NCBI GenBank assembly: GCA_037577475.1
Contig: CM075194.1
Coordinates: forward strand, 1,152,501-1,216,500
DNA length: 64,000 nt
Direction: 5' to 3'
Origin: Chaunax sp. Z400
Lineage: Eukaryota > Chordata > Actinopteri > Lophiiformes > Chaunacidae
The stretch's first letter is position 1. Each line of letters begins with the position of its first letter. Shown here piece after piece: positions 25,393 through 37,682 of this stretch. The notes beneath the pieces are model-generated. The model saw only the letters and a program-made list of their open reading frames with translations. It was not told the origin of the DNA and searched no databases. The position numbers and the translations under genes are program-made.

Positions 25393-27224
25393 GCATTTCT
25401 TGTGCTTGATTTTCTGGAAATGTTGGGAACATTCGTCCTACATTTGGATGAAAACTTAGCTATCTGAAACATGAAGGGCCCCAGATAGACTTTGCTTTTT
25501 TTCTTAAAGGGGTCACAAGAGAATTGGGCCCATGTTGAACTAACTTCAGCTGGCAGATAAATAATTAGAGAAGTGGTATAAAGGAGCGTAGATTTGGTAA
25601 GAACAGTTCCTCAAAATTAGCACAGCAAATATACTTATTAGCTTCCACCAATGGACGGTTGTAGTGAAGGAGAAAAGCAAATAGAAGTTTGCTTCACGCA
25701 AACCGGAAATACTGAAGAATCAAATTTAAAAGCTTCTGCTCAAAAAGTTCAGTTGTTTAAAGTTATTGTAAATATTTGTATTGTGATATTTAAGTCAGTA
25801 CACCGTTGTGAAGGGTTTGTTGGGCAGTTGAAGGTTTGGTTGGCATTGGAGAGCGGCACGCCGGGTGACGGCGTCATAGGGAGCGTCAGCGGCGGGTGGG
25901 GGTGCAGAGGTTTGACAAAATGAATCGTTCCATCCAATCAAGGTAAGACCTTAACATTTGCATTTCCACTGAATCAGGAAAAGAGGCGTCCGTTGAGGGG
26001 AAACTTATTTGACGTGTGAATGAGCGAATGCGTCAGGCCTCTGCAGAAACACATTCATGCCTTCACAGCTTTGGATTTCTCTCAGATCCTGCTGGAAAAC
26101 CGTTTTAGTCAGTTTTTCCCTCCAGTAGGCTGTTGGCAGTCAGTCTGACCAGCAGCAGAGGGAGGATGTACTCCTCTTCCTCTTGGCCTTACTGTACGGT
26201 ATGTCTTCACACTGTTCTGCTGAGGACAAACAAACCTGACAACAGGTCATTGACATGCTTTAGAACCACCCAAAACGCCAGTTTGCTCTCTTATTTTCTT
26301 CAATTCACACCGACAGTAGACACAGCATTAAACCAGGGTGAACTAGGAACTCAAGCCGCCGCTAACACCATTAAAACTGGAGCAATCAGGAAATAGTTCC
26401 CCAACCAAACCACAACTGAAGCTTATTATAAATGTTCATCAGAGACATGACTTTAAAAAAAGATGTAATAGAAGATATAATAACACAATGTTCAGTTCAT
26501 TTTGACAGATTTTAACTACTTTTTAGTAAAAGAAATGTAACAATCAAAACACATCTCTTATCATTTATTGTTTTCAAACAGAAAACAGTATTGATTTCGA
26601 ATTAGAGCACATCTTCACTTCAGTAGTTTTTGAAAAAAAGGATCTTTTTTTATTGATTTTTAATCATTTGAATACATTTTTAAATATCTAGATATCATTT
26701 TCTTACTCATGAGTGATGTTGAAAATGGATCACGAGGCGGTCTGGAGCAGCGTCAGCGATAACGCTGTTGTGTTGGACCTTTGCTGTGGTGGTAGTTGAT
26801 TATTCTGCGTGAAGAGAGCGTTTACCTTCGCCAACGCCATCAAAGCCGGAACCATCAGAGAATGATTTCCATGCTACGTCAAAATAAAATATCCCCAATG
26901 ATAAAAATAAAAACACTGAGGTGAGCACTCTGCCATGATGGCATCACTTGACTGGGATGTGCCTCATGCCAAGTTAAGTAACTCCACCTGATTGGTTGAC
27001 TCTGTAAATCTCCTCCTATCATCTGGAATCATGTGTCTCGTTGGCAAAGGTTATAAATCCTTACACTATATAATGAAAAGAAAATAATAAGATACAATAG
27101 CAGTGGGCAAACATTTAAGTTATGGAGGCGTGATAATGAGGCGCATCCTCAATAAATCATATGTACTCATCAGACTGAGTAAGCTTGATTCCTATCATTG
27201 ACACCTTTATAGGATACCTTCTGG
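25393..27224. other. intergenic, nothing recognised
   Basis: Unique-looking sequence. Open frames at 25651 (90 codons) and 26133 (87 codons) lack recognisable protein features. A CpG-containing spot (agcggcacgccgggtgacgg) lies near 25855. AT-rich from 26400. Confidence 0.4.
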
Positions 27225-27445
27225 GTGGATGGATGGATTATTACTCTTTATTGAGAACTTCATGAAATCACAATCATAATATCTCATAATGTTAACAGAA
27301 CCAAAAGAGAAATCCTGGATCCGCCTTAAAATCTAATCATCTCTTCATTGGCTCTAGACCCATCCCTCCATGAGATTTAATCAAAATCTATCAACATCTT
27401 GTACACAAACAGATAAACAAACATGATGATCACATGACCTGTTAT
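27225..27445 (-). repeat. dispersed repeat family C copy, diverged
   Basis: Starts ctgggtggatggatggatta and ends tgtacacaaacagataaaca aacatgatgatcacatgacc, the inverse of the ggtcatgtgatc...tgtttgt landmark. Confidence 0.55.
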
Positions 27446-27535
27446 TTTGTGTTTTGCTGCTGTGATGTTTGACCTTCAGTGTGTAGAATAGTGTCTGTGA
27501 AGGAGTTTTAAATGTTTGTCTTGTCATGTCTTCAG

Positions 27536-27603
27536 TACAGGAACAGAACCTGAAGAGTCTTGAACACACAGGACGGACATCTTGGAGGAAACGCACCAAA
27601 AAG
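27536..27603 (+). other. exon-like segment bounded by AG and GT
   Basis: Sixty-eight bases lie between catgtcttcag and aag|gtaaag. One frame is open throughout (QEQNLKSLEHTGRTSWRKRT then KK). No protein family was recognised and no partner exon is visible, so it may be a noncoding exon or chance. Confidence 0.2.
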
Positions 27604-28387
27604 GTAAAGATTTCATCCCCCAAGCCCACTTTTACGAGACTCTTTGCGTCGCTTATGTTACAACTGAGCCGCATTGATTTGTGGATTTTCTACGAACTCC
27701 TTGGTCCCAGGTGTATCCCCTGAGGTGAGCTTTAAAACACTCACCATTCATTTCCTGTCTGAAGGTGTGTGAAATGAGACGCTCTCAGTCTGAAAGATGA
27801 GGGGCTTTAAAGACCCTGAATAAAAGTCGTCTATATTTAGGACACGTCTGCCTCTCAGTCCGGTTAGTGAGCTAATCCTGCCTCAACAACAGGCAGCAGG
27901 TTGGTGCATATTTGACAGTTTGAACCTGTGGCTGCTCCGCAGACCTGTAAACGGTCAATGGCTTATCTCCTGCAAGACTTTGCATAAAGAGAGGGAGCTT
28001 TCCCACGCTGCTTTACATGTATTTTATTTCAGGAGGAATTGTTTGGAATAGAAGCGTGTTGAGGAGGAGTCTCTGCTGGCGACTGCAGATCAAGTGTTAT
28101 TACTAAACCTGGGTATTAAGGCACGGCGTGAGGAGCTGTTGCAGAGGTGTCCAACATAAACAGAGACATTTGAATAACATATCAGTTCAGAGTCGTTCTT
28201 ACATAATCACACAACGTTGAAGCACAATGGATTTCAGCCTGAGGTCGGCAGAGAAGCTGCCAAGAAGAACTGATGTTCCACAGCCCAGCTCGTCTATGTG
28301 CTCCCCGTTTTATATAGTTTAACATGCATTGTTTGCCCTTTAAATAATCAATTTAGCATCAGCTAATAGGAAAATGTTTCTGGTGCT

Positions 28388-28862
28388 TTGAGGTCCCGTT
28401 TACACCACAACCGTTTTACTAAAAACAAGTTTTTCCTTTGCGTTTAAGAAGGTTCTGCATTCGTACGTAGAAACGATCCTCATGAAAAAAAGGTTTGAAA
28501 ACGCTGCAGTATGGATTCCAGGCCAGTAGTGGGCAGTTTAACTTTTCAAAAACAAAACCAAAGAAGATAAGATCAAAACCTTATACAACAGGTTGAGTTA
28601 ACAAACAGAGATGATGGTGAATTAATGCTCTAATGCCTCTCTGCTGATCACAGTAATGGTTCAGCTAATCTTCAATCAGCTGGAGGAGCGTTAATAAACT
28701 CATCACAGTCTGCAGCACAAACAAAACTCAGTAGTCCACTATTGTTCTTGTTGTTCTGTCCACACACCCGTATTTGGCTGAAACTGTAATAGTGGGGCTG
28801 TGTCGTCACCGTTTACACGTTACGACAGTAACGGTAGCATTTTCAAAAGATTACACCCTGGA
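28388..28862. mobile_element. partial copy of the GTTTACACG-ended element
   Basis: Starts gaggtcccgtttacaccaca accgtttt, contains gaaaacgctgcagtatggat, and near the far end has gtgtcgtcaccgtttacacg and cattttcaaaagattacacc. Shares landmarks with the fuller copies at 34093-34565 and 46163-46615 but is diverged and interrupted. Confidence 0.5.
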
Positions 28863-28864
28863 AC

Positions 28865-29230
28865 CTGTTTTCTGTTTTTTATTATTTATTTATTTATTAA
28901 TTTATTTGTTTTTTATTTCCATATTCTGCTTCATTCTTCTACTTGTTATAGGACTATTTTTGTTTCACAAGAAATGAACGTCTACAAAATAAAAAAATAA
29001 AATACAATTAGTGCAACATAGTAAAACAATTCAAATAAATAATAAGATAATAAATAAAAAAACAAAAAATATAAATAATTATTTAATAAAAATAAATCAA
29101 CAAAATCTATAAATTAAAATGAATAAAAACTAAAAATCTCAAAAAATGAAATTAAGAAAATAGAAATATAATAACTAAAATGAAAATAACATAAAATCAT
29201 GAGAATAAATAAAATCTAAAAAAAGTAACA
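28865..29230. repeat. low-complexity A/T-rich tract
   Basis: Dominated by tttatttatttattaattta and then aataaataaaaaaacaaaaa and similar words. Short hydrophobic open frames here reflect composition only. Confidence 0.85.
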
Positions 29231-29239
29231 AAAAGTAGA

Positions 29240-29335
29240 ACCAAGATGGCGGCTCCTTGCTCTGTTCCTGGTCTGTGAGAAACGTCATCGTTCTTCTGTG
29301 TACTGTGTATGTGGTTTAATGATAAATAAAGTTTA
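29240..29335 (+). promoter_or_regulatory. YY1-like motif AAGATGGCGGC followed by a polyadenylation-type end
   Basis: ccaagatggcggctccttgc fits the YY1 consensus, and gataaataaagtttaagtaa about 65 bp later contains AATAAA. The short span between them suggests a truncated retro-copy or repeat fragment rather than an active gene. The sequence gtgagaaacgtcatcgt here recurs in the hairpin at 41113. Confidence 0.3.
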
Positions 29336-29389
29336 AGTAATAATAAAAAGAAAAAACTCTACAAAATAAATACCAATTTGTTCTATGTG

Positions 29390-31320
29390 TGTCTTTTTAC
29401 TCTTTTTACTTCCCCTATTGGACATTATACAACATATATAATATATACATGTATACATACAGTACAAAAAGTGTATTTGTACTTTGTTATTTGTACTTTT
29501 ACTGGAGTACAGGACCTGAGTACTTGGTGTAACTCTCTCTGAGGACTATTAATAGCTCTCCAGGTGTGCAGCGGAGCATGAATTATGTTAATCACCGCTG
29601 GCAGCAGAGAAAATGAGAGCAGTTATTAGAATGAATGTGCTGCTGGTTCTTCTGCTGCAGGAGGAGCTTAAACTGGGTGCACTGGTCCCATCAACATCCA
29701 TCCTCCCTCTGCTTCAGAGGCCTCCAGTGTGTGCTGCTTTATTTTAGCTGTGTGATCCCTGCTTAAAGTCCAGCTTCCTTTCCATTTGGCCTTTTCAGAC
29801 TTTTGGTCCTGGATCAGAGTGTCCACCATAGCCGATGGCAGCTTCCCCAGTCTGTGCCGTGTTCTAACACGGTCCGCTGGGCTTCAAACAGACGCCACAC
29901 TGTACTGGAGCCCTCGCTCCCCACTTTGAAGTGGTAAATCTTGCACTTAGCACATTCGAACGTCATCATAGTTTGGTTTTGACGGGATCCAAACGAGGCT
30001 GGCTCTGTTTTTCTCTGGCTCCTTCTGAACGACACATTTTACTCTCCAGTAAACATGAAACACTTCAGCCTCAGCAGTGATGCCACCAGTATGTCTTTAT
30101 GTCTGTTCCATTTAATTATCTGCTGGCCGATGTATAAAATAAACATCTGACAGGATATGAGTCAAACTCCAGAAAAATTTTCTGGAAAATGACCCCCCCC
30201 CCCCCAAAAAAAAATTTAAAACTTTGAAGCATAATAAAAGAGATCAAATAATGGGATGATATGGAGTTAAATGTTCAAGTCTTCTCTCGTTTGAAATATA
30301 TAAAATATATCTGGACGTAAAGTCTTAAAGGTAACATTTGTCATGACTGAACGGAGGGTAACTAATAGTCATAGTTCACTATTTTCCAGCTCCTTCCCGC
30401 CTCTCTGTGTAATGAAGAACCGCCGGGAGCACTGGGAACAGATGAGCTTCAGGTACAATCAAACTGCCACCTCTCAGTTATTATTTAACTGTATTTAACG
30501 GCATCACAGTCATGTCCCCCCCTCTGTTTACACTAATGACAGCTGTGGCTGCACAATATTTCATAATTCAAACGAGCAGAGATAAGAATCGAACAGAATC
30601 ACCCATCTGTCACCCCCCCCCCCCCGAGCTAAACTGTACGGGCTTCTTGTTGCATAAGTCTTCGTCATGTTTTCCATCTGTGGCAGAACAACTCGTCTGT
30701 ACAGGCGAGTGTTTGGGTTTTCCATGTGAGGCTTCCAAGCGGAGTCTGACACAGGCCTCTCGAGGAGCTCCGGGATGTTGTTAGATTGAGCGACTGGCTG
30801 TGTTCAGGGCTGTTTGCTCTCATTGGCTGGTTGCTTCTGTACCCCACCTCTATTCTACCCAGGTTTAGCAACATCTGATGGGGATTTTCACACAGAAACT
30901 GAGGCCGTGTTGCTTCAGCTGTGGAGACGTTATAGGTGCTGTGGTGATGCGGTAATCAAACCTGCATTAGTTTTATTTTGTGGCTACTTGGGGGGCAGCA
31001 GAAACAAGTTGTGAACACAACATTGACACATTTGTCCCTATAAAAATGATTTAAAGTCCAACTAAACGGCACATAATCCAGGCACAAAGTAAGGCGCAAA
31101 ACTCAAAGGGCTTCTGTTTAGTCTCTTAATTATTCACAGGTGTGTTGTAGCTGTAACCTGAACTGAACCAATCGGAGTTAATCTCCCATTCCCTTTATAA
31201 GCCAGGTGTGTCTCACCTGGAGCATTGCTGTTTGAACAGAATCTCTGGTCTTCACTGAGGGACAGGTATGTGGTCCTGGTGGACCCTCTGCCTCTGCCGT
31301 CTCCCAATCCTCTGTCCAAT
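29390..31320. other. intergenic, no gene recognised
   Basis: Two poly-C runs (near 30187-30200 and 30615-30625) and mixed unique sequence. Open frames of 60-90 codons on both strands lack recognisable features. Confidence 0.4.
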
Positions 31321-31332
31321 TATTTAGTAGTT

Positions 31333-31539
31333 GATGGGATGCAGGTGATGAAATAATCCATCATTAATGAGGAAAATATTGATGCAGCGATCCCCCAGCA
31401 GCAGAAACCAGAAGTGTGTCTCCGCCGTCTGTGACATTTACCCACAATGCACAGCAGCTTAACTTCATTAATGATTTAAATCTACAACAGGTTCTAATGT
31501 TAATGAATGTTCTGTGTTCTACTACACATCCTAAAGGTC
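31333..31539 (+). repeat. dispersed repeat family B, copy 2 (truncated)
   Basis: Starts gatgggatgcaggtgatgaa and ends near acacatcctaaaggtc. Relative to copies 1 and 3 it lacks the acatcacctgcagt segment, so the inverted hairpin partner is lost, and the whole 3' half with the CACTAGTG unit is missing. Confidence 0.85.
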
Positions 31540-31604
31540 CCTGAATCCTAGGTGTCCTACCAGGAACAGTTTAAAAGTGAACGTTACACAACCCTAAGAT
31601 GTGC

Positions 31605-31859
31605 AGACTGACGCTTTTAGCTTAGATGCTACAGTAAATATTTCAGCTTAAAAATGGGTCTAATCTTTTTAAATCAATCTGTGATCTTGACTTGGATTTT
31701 GCCATATTTTTTCTATATGTTTTCTTTAAACTCATCTCCATCTTCTTCAGGTGTTTAGCAGAATGCTGCAACGCTGCTTTACCATGAAGCTCCACAAATG
31801 TTTGAGGACTAAGAAACTTCACCCGACTCCATCATGTTTGGGTGAACAGTTCCTTTAAA
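31605..31859 (-). repeat. fold-back family, right arm only
   Basis: Reads acgcttttagcttagatgct acagt ... catcttcttcaggtgtttag cagaatgctg ... gggtgaacagttcctttaaa. This is the inverse arm with the terminal GGAACAG sequence at its right end. No left arm adjoins it. Confidence 0.8.
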
Positions 31860-32450
31860 TCACAGCTAATCACCCGTCGTTTCATTGGCTGAAATAAGAC
31901 TGGGGTATTTTGACATTCCTGCTCTCGGTGAAACGCAGCTCGTATCTTTGCGGGTCAACTCCTTTGAGTTTCCAAACACGGCGCTGCATGAACCACCAAG
32001 GGGCTTGTTGCTGTCTGCATGGGGGCCGCTCCACAGGCGTCTACAGTGCGGCTGCTGTTTGTGCAGGTGTGCTGCAGTATGACGTCTGGTTATGAAATAT
32101 GCTGCACATTCGCAGCCTTTGTTTTTTCAACCATTTACTCTGTTCAAACAGCCCTCATTTGAGAGTGAAGGAAAACAGAGTGATTTCCGTCTCGGGTGGA
32201 TTCTGTGGTTTAGCCCCGCCGACCGCTCCACCCCCCCCTGCACCCTCTCAGGCTGAAAGCAGAGGGGCACCGTCAGCGTTTATTTACAGAGGCCACTTTG
32301 ATGTGTGGACTGACAGCTGATATTTCCAACATGAAGCTGTGGTCAACCTGTGAACTCTGCACAGAGACACCTGTGAGCTGGTTAGTCCTCCTCTCACAGC
32401 CAAGGAGATGGTGATGGAGGCCTGCAGCTGGAAACTGAGCTGTCACTCAG
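31860..32450. other. intergenic, GC-balanced, no gene recognised
   Basis: Short open frames (31885, 31910, 32099) without recognisable motifs. A poly-C/CCG stretch (cgctccacccccccctgcac) lies near 32225. Confidence 0.35.
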
Positions 32451-32454
32451 CATG

Positions 32455-32590
32455 TTCATGGATTGATCCATGGACCGTATCCTACCTCTACAGGACACTG
32501 ATCAGAATCTGTTCAGAACGTTTTGACTCATCCTGCTGACAGACAGACAAACCAACGCCGGCTAAAACATGACCTGATTGGTGGAGATAA
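32455..32590 (-). repeat. dispersed repeat family C fragment
   Basis: tcatcctgctgacagacaga caaacc and taaaacatgacctgattggt ggag match the family's inverted landmark. Confidence 0.6.
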
Positions 32591-33787
32591 ATAAATGTCC
32601 CAGGTTCTCCCATCTGATAAGATTTTAACTTTTACATATTTATTTGTAGAGAGAGTAAATGAAACCCATGACAAACATGCTGTAATTATTATGCTACTTT
32701 TTTACTAAGATGAAATTATAGTAAAAATAATTCACTCTCCTTTTTGCTGGGGACCCCTTGGAAGACCCTGAAGGACCCCTGGGGGTCCCCTGAGCCGTCT
32801 TTGAGAACCACTGGCCTATCCCAGAAAAACATAAAGGTGATTGCAGCATTTATTAGGTAAACAAAAAATAAATAAATAAATAAATGTAAATTATTAATCA
32901 AATATTAATATATAGGATATATTAATCCCCCTACAGTGATGGATGCTTTATAAGAGAATTAATTGATCATGGATGAGGTTGAGTTTCATTGTTTATTAAT
33001 AAATACAATAATAAACAATTAGTAATTATCTTACATGTGTTTCTAGTTACTTTATGGTGTGTTTTAAATCCTTTATTAAGTGGTTTTACCTAGAAATGTT
33101 AAATGTTCATAAAAAATCTTACCAATCACAAAACGTCAGGCTAAAGAAATGAGTCTTTGGACATGTTTGTGTTCCTAAAAAAAAAAGGTCAAGTTGCTAA
33201 AAAAGTGAAATTTGGCAGTAGAAAAAACATGTGCTCAGTTTACTCATGTTGATTTTGGCACAGAGCTTGGTTCCCTCATGGGCGCTTCCTCTCCCCCCTC
33301 CTCCCCCCTCGTGCACTTTATGAAGCAGTTAAGTTATTTTACATCATGTCTGCTGCTCCACAACAACCCCCCCCCTTCTACAAATCTCCCCTGTCATTAT
33401 GAAAACAGCGCTGTGCTGCGGCGGGAGGCTGGAGGGAGAATGACCCCTCTGTGGACGTCGGTACGGGGGGTGTTTAAAGGTTTCGTGGAGCAGGAGGAGG
33501 GAGATGAGTGATTGGTCGCAGGTGACTGCAGTATGAGTCGCTTGATAGGAGGGAGAAGTTTCTAACGTCAGGTGTAATTATGACAAATGGTTGAGGTCAG
33601 AGCTCAGGTGTCCTTTAAAAAGGCCTGAATGTGAGAGAACAAATCAATAAATATGACATGTAAGGAAAATACAGGGATGGAAACAGCAGCTCAGGTTGAA
33701 GCAAAACACAACAAATATAAGATTACAACAAAAATCAAATACTGTTTGATTTTATAAATATAAAGTTACTGTAAGTCAGTCATATAG
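32591..33787. other. intergenic, no gene recognised
   Basis: AT-rich to about 33200, then a more GC-rich stretch with several C runs (33290-33400). A 99-codon open frame at 33212 has no recognisable motif. Confidence 0.4.
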
Positions 33788-33925
33788 GAACAAGACAAGA
33801 CAGGAGCACTTTGAGCTACATGCTAACATCAGCCTGACAGCATGCTGATCAAGTTCTTAACTTACTTTAGCATGTTAGCATGCTACTGTTTGCTGATTAA
33901 CACTAAAACACAGAGTGAACCTGTA
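33788..33925 (+). repeat. GCTAACATG-type dispersed repeat
   Basis: Reads cactttgagctacatgctaa catcagcctgacagcatgct and tagcatgttagcatgctact gtttgctgattaacac, a common type of fish noncoding interspersed repeat, also at 21830-21965. Confidence 0.65.
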
Positions 33926-34092
33926 GGAATGGGAACCAGATTCTTTTTAGTGCGTTTTTGTAACAGCGACAAACTTAAATTTGAAGAAATGAAAAAAAAG
34001 GAAAGGAGCCTGGTGCCTTCTCCTGGTTGGAGTATTGTAGGTGCAGCTCTTCTTCACTCATCTCCCTGATGTACACCTTGAGGAGACGCTGA

Positions 34093-34565
34093 GGGACTGT
34101 TTACACGACAACTGTTGTACCCAAAAATAGTAAACTTTTGTTGAGTTTGGCTGTTAGTTTACATAAGAATAGTGTTGCCATGTAAACCGTCAAAACGTAA
34201 GTCTTCTCAAAACGACGACATCACAGCCCTGCTTTGCACATGCCTGTTACGGTTCCAGCCTTATTTGCGTACGCGGACAGAACAACAACAAAAAACAATG
34301 TCGGACTGTCTGGTTTTGTTTGTGCTGCAGACTGTTGAGCTTATTAAAGCTCCTCCAATGTAGATTTACTGAACCACCACTGTTCTTATTCTGTGGTGTT
34401 GATTTTGAAAGGGTACACCGCCATCTACTGCCCTGGCTACATACTACAGTGTTTTCCGCTGTTTTTGTGGATCTGTGTCTACGGAGATTGTTTCGAAAAC
34501 ATGTGAACGTGGAACATTTTAAAAATGCAAAGGAGAAACCTTTTCAGCCGTGTAAACAGGGCCTG
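34093..34565. mobile_element. non-autonomous DNA element with GTTTACACG ends, copy 1
   Basis: About 470 bp. The left end gggactgtttacacgacaac and the inverse of the right end (ccaggccctgtttacacggc) match, giving terminal inverted repeats of about 20 bp. Inside are gacgacatcacagccctgc, agaacaacaacaaaaaacaa, cctccaatgtagatttactg aaccaccactg and attctgtggtgttgattttg. All of these recur in the same order in copy 2 at 46163-46615. Open frames (34172, 34320) are not conserved between copies. Probably a MITE-like element of the hAT or a related superfamily; class uncertain. Confidence 0.8.
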
Positions 34566-35999
34566 GGTCATCAAAATCTGTTAATCCTGCTAACAAACAA
34601 AACAACACCTGCAAAAACTTAACCCCCTGGGCAGGTAAAAAATAAACAGAGTTTCAGGAATCGGTTCATGGCTCTGCTTCAACTGAGAACCTGACGACAG
34701 CAGACAAACACTTCTGATATGTCATACAATCTTCTGACGTCTCAAAAATCAGGCTTCAATCGTACAGTGTATACCTGACTTCAAACGCCCATCTTTAATA
34801 CTGTTATTTATCTTATCTGACTCATACAGTCTCCTGATGGCTGTTGTGTGGCTAAAAAAATCAGGCTTTAAACTTTAAAACATAGAAACACTAAAAGACC
34901 AGGACACTCTTTACCACTGCTGCTACTGCTGGCAGTAAATCAGTAAAAGCCTGAACCATAATCAAGAAGGTATTTGGTATGAGACTAAGGGCCGTTTCTT
35001 GGCATTAGTATTTGACCCATTTTCACTCGTGACATTTCCTCCTATTCAACGTACGATGACTGGAAAACACCAGATCTCAGAGCTCACAGGAGACAAACAG
35101 CTGAGGCAGGACCCGACCTGTTTGGTATGTTTCTTTTTATTCCAGATTGATGTGAGTTCCTAATAGTCTTTAATCCTCATCCATCATCTTGGCAGGCCTT
35201 CCCTCCTTCCAGCTTTCCGATTGGCTGAGAGCCAGAGTGTAGACAGTACACAGAGTTCAGAGCCATTGTGATGTAACAGTGGGAACGCTACCTGAGGGCT
35301 CGCCTTTTGTCTCACCTGAGCTGCTGTTGACCTCTGTTAGCCAGCATGCTTTGGTTAGTGATTGATAGCATCTGCACACACACACAAACACACACCCTTC
35401 AACCTTTCATCAGGGCTCACGAGGCTCCCGTAATGTTTGCTCAGGCCGATCGGCCTCGTCAATCACACAAGTGGGTTGGCACGTACACACAGGCAAACAA
35501 CACACTTAGACTTTGACAAGTGACAGAGGTGGAAAATAGCTTAAGCAAACTGGAATAGCAGGTTAGGGGGTTTCAGCAGTGAATGGCTGGATGAGTAAGC
35601 AGGTCTGTGTCATTGTCTGTGAGTTCATCACTGACCTCATTCTTTAATTTCCCTGAACAAACAGCTTGGTCAGGCTTCTATGGAGCCAAGATTCCCTGGT
35701 CTAGACAATGACAGCTGATCGCTGAGACTCTGGATCTGGTGTCAACGTCAAAATTTGATTTAAAGACAAAGGAATCAGAGTTTAGAGCAATACAAAGGCC
35801 CACATTTATAATAATGACAATAATACACTTTATTTATGAGGCAGATCAAAAAGTGCTTCACAAAAGGGGATGAGATGGAAGGCAGCAAATAAAGACAAGA
35901 AATGTTACATGGCACTAGTGTAATGATAAAAATAATCATGTGAGTAACCAGTAATGCCTAATAATATCATATCTAGTTATTTTAAACTTTTAAAGACGT
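34566..35999. other. intergenic, no gene recognised
   Basis: Begins with a family C fragment (ctgttaatcctgctaacaaa caaaac) right after the preceding element, so that element may have inserted into a family C copy. The rest is unique-looking, with a short CA tract near 35375. Confidence 0.45.
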
Positions 36000-36480
36000 A
36001 GCCTCCACATAGGAGGCTACATTTTCAGCTTTGTGTGTTGGTTGGTTTGTTGGCAGCATTAAAAACTCATGAACACATTTTCATGTAACTTGGTTAGAGG
36101 ATGGTTCATGGGTCAAGAAAGAAACCTTTAAATCTGCAAATCCAGATAAAGGGGAGGATCCAGGAATTTTTTTTATTTTTAATAAATGAATTTAAACCTG
36201 CGAGCTACTTCAAACTGTGCTGCACACAAAACTCACATCTACCACACCCTCCCGATTAGAGGACTATTAATGCCTCCACTAACCTCCCATCTCCCCCTCT
36301 GCCTGCTGCTCTGCATGCGTTTTGCTGCTGCACTTTCAGGCTCACCACCACCACCCCAGCATCCACCTGTAGGCTCCTGTTAGGGGGTTCAAGAAGTGAA
36401 TTCACTTCTTGAACCCCCTAAAAATGATTCAACATTTTCCCTGATTATGCAAAAACTACAGATTATGCCGAAATGTAAAA
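36000..36480 (+). repeat. family C copy interrupted by an insertion
   Basis: The first part has agcctccacataggaggcta ... catgggtcaagaaagaaacc ... gatccaggaatttttttta. The expected continuation, aacattttccctgattatgc aaaaactac, resumes only at about 36430. The roughly 245 bp in between (36180-36425) are foreign to the family and end in the perfect palindrome at 36380. Confidence 0.6.
36380..36421. repeat. perfect 42-bp palindrome centred on GAATTC
   Basis: The left half ttagggggttcaagaagtga a is the exact reverse complement of the right half ttcacttcttgaaccccct aa, with no spacer and no mismatch over 42 bp. Confidence 0.97.
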
Positions 36481-37680
36481 GAGCTGAAGGCAGATCGCTG
36501 ATCCATGTGGCGTTAAGCGACGTACGCCTGGAAATAGGCTGGAAACAATGACATCAGTTCTGGTTTTCTACAGCTGAATAGTAAAAGATTCGACCAGTAC
36601 ACTAAAGAAAGTGTCCCCCAGAGGGTTGAATCTGGTCCTTTAACTATTGAGAGACGGAGCTAGACTGGTGCTCTAAAGGTCACAAGGTCACTGGTTTGGG
36701 GATTCCAAACAGGCCTTTACCCTCCCTCCCAGTCCTGTCCAGCAGGTGCCACAATGTGACCTTGACTGGGAATCTGGGATGCTGGGAATGTGAGTGTAGG
36801 ATCGTGGTCCTCTGGGACGGCATGAGGAGGATCTGTGACAGCACGGCTGTGATCTCGGCAGGCCGGGGGTGCCGAGGGCGACAGACTGGACCGACGGGTC
36901 ACTTTCCACGGGACGCCCGACACCTTTTGATGTCTGCTGTTCGCTGCACCGACAGTTGGCGCTTCTTACATCCTGGCCTGTCCCATGTTACACTGACAGA
37001 CCACCCATATCTGAAGAAATGTCCCAGCAGGTTTAAACTTTGTCAGGAATGCGGTCCATCTGAGCGCCCCCCCCCCCAGCCCATCTGGACTCCTCTAACC
37101 TGGGCAACGATTGTCGTCTGTATGTTTGGTGTGTGGCCTCATCATCGGGGACAGTTGAGAGCCTCTGAAAGTTAATTCCAAAGTCTCAATATCTTCTAAA
37201 GAAATTCACACATGCTCACTTGTGCCGAGCTGTATGAAGTCGATAAATGCCTCAGAGATTGATTTACACTCATCTGGTGTGACGAGGAATTTGATACCAG
37301 ATCAAGGATTTCTTTTCTCATCAGATCGGATGAACAGAGGTGTAGTTTCAGCGGGGGGTAAAGGTGCTTTCCTCTGCTTTTCCTGATCATTAGTTTAGAG
37401 TACTTTAACCTCAGTTCACCGTGACTCGTTCAGGCCTAAGTCCTCTTTGTGCTGTTGTTTATTCAGACCAACGGCAGGCGACCGACTTCGATATGAAAGT
37501 ATTGGATGGTGTTTATGGGATTGTGTGGAGCAGATGTGAAATGTTTAGGGCTGTTAAAGACGCAGATAAAAGGTGAAGTGCCTGTTTGAGCTGATAAAGC
37601 AGAGAGGAAGGAGGGAGGGAAGGCGGCTATATGACAAACCGGCCTGACTGTTTGGGTCTGGAGACTAAAGCTGCACCTGT
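36481..37680. other. intergenic; 159-codon open frame not accepted as a gene
   Basis: Holds an open frame at 36696-37175 without recognisable domain, and a poly-C run near 37066. The segment 36650-36700 (ggtcactggtttggggattc) faintly resembles a tRNA-type B box but lacks the full consensus. Confidence 0.35.
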
Positions 37681-37682
37681 CT

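Noticed and set aside
27536..27603. Coding exon of a second gene
   Set aside because: Splice-like borders exist, but a single 68-nt open stretch with no family match and no partner exons is weak; listed only as exon-like.
36641..36700. tRNA-like or SINE head
   Set aside because: The B-box position reads ggtttggggattcc, which departs from GGTTCRANTCC, and no A box fits at the right distance.
36696..37175. 159-codon + strand open frame
   Set aside because: No domain, no membrane or signal pattern, no splice support, a poly-C run inside it, and an overlapping antisense frame of similar quality.
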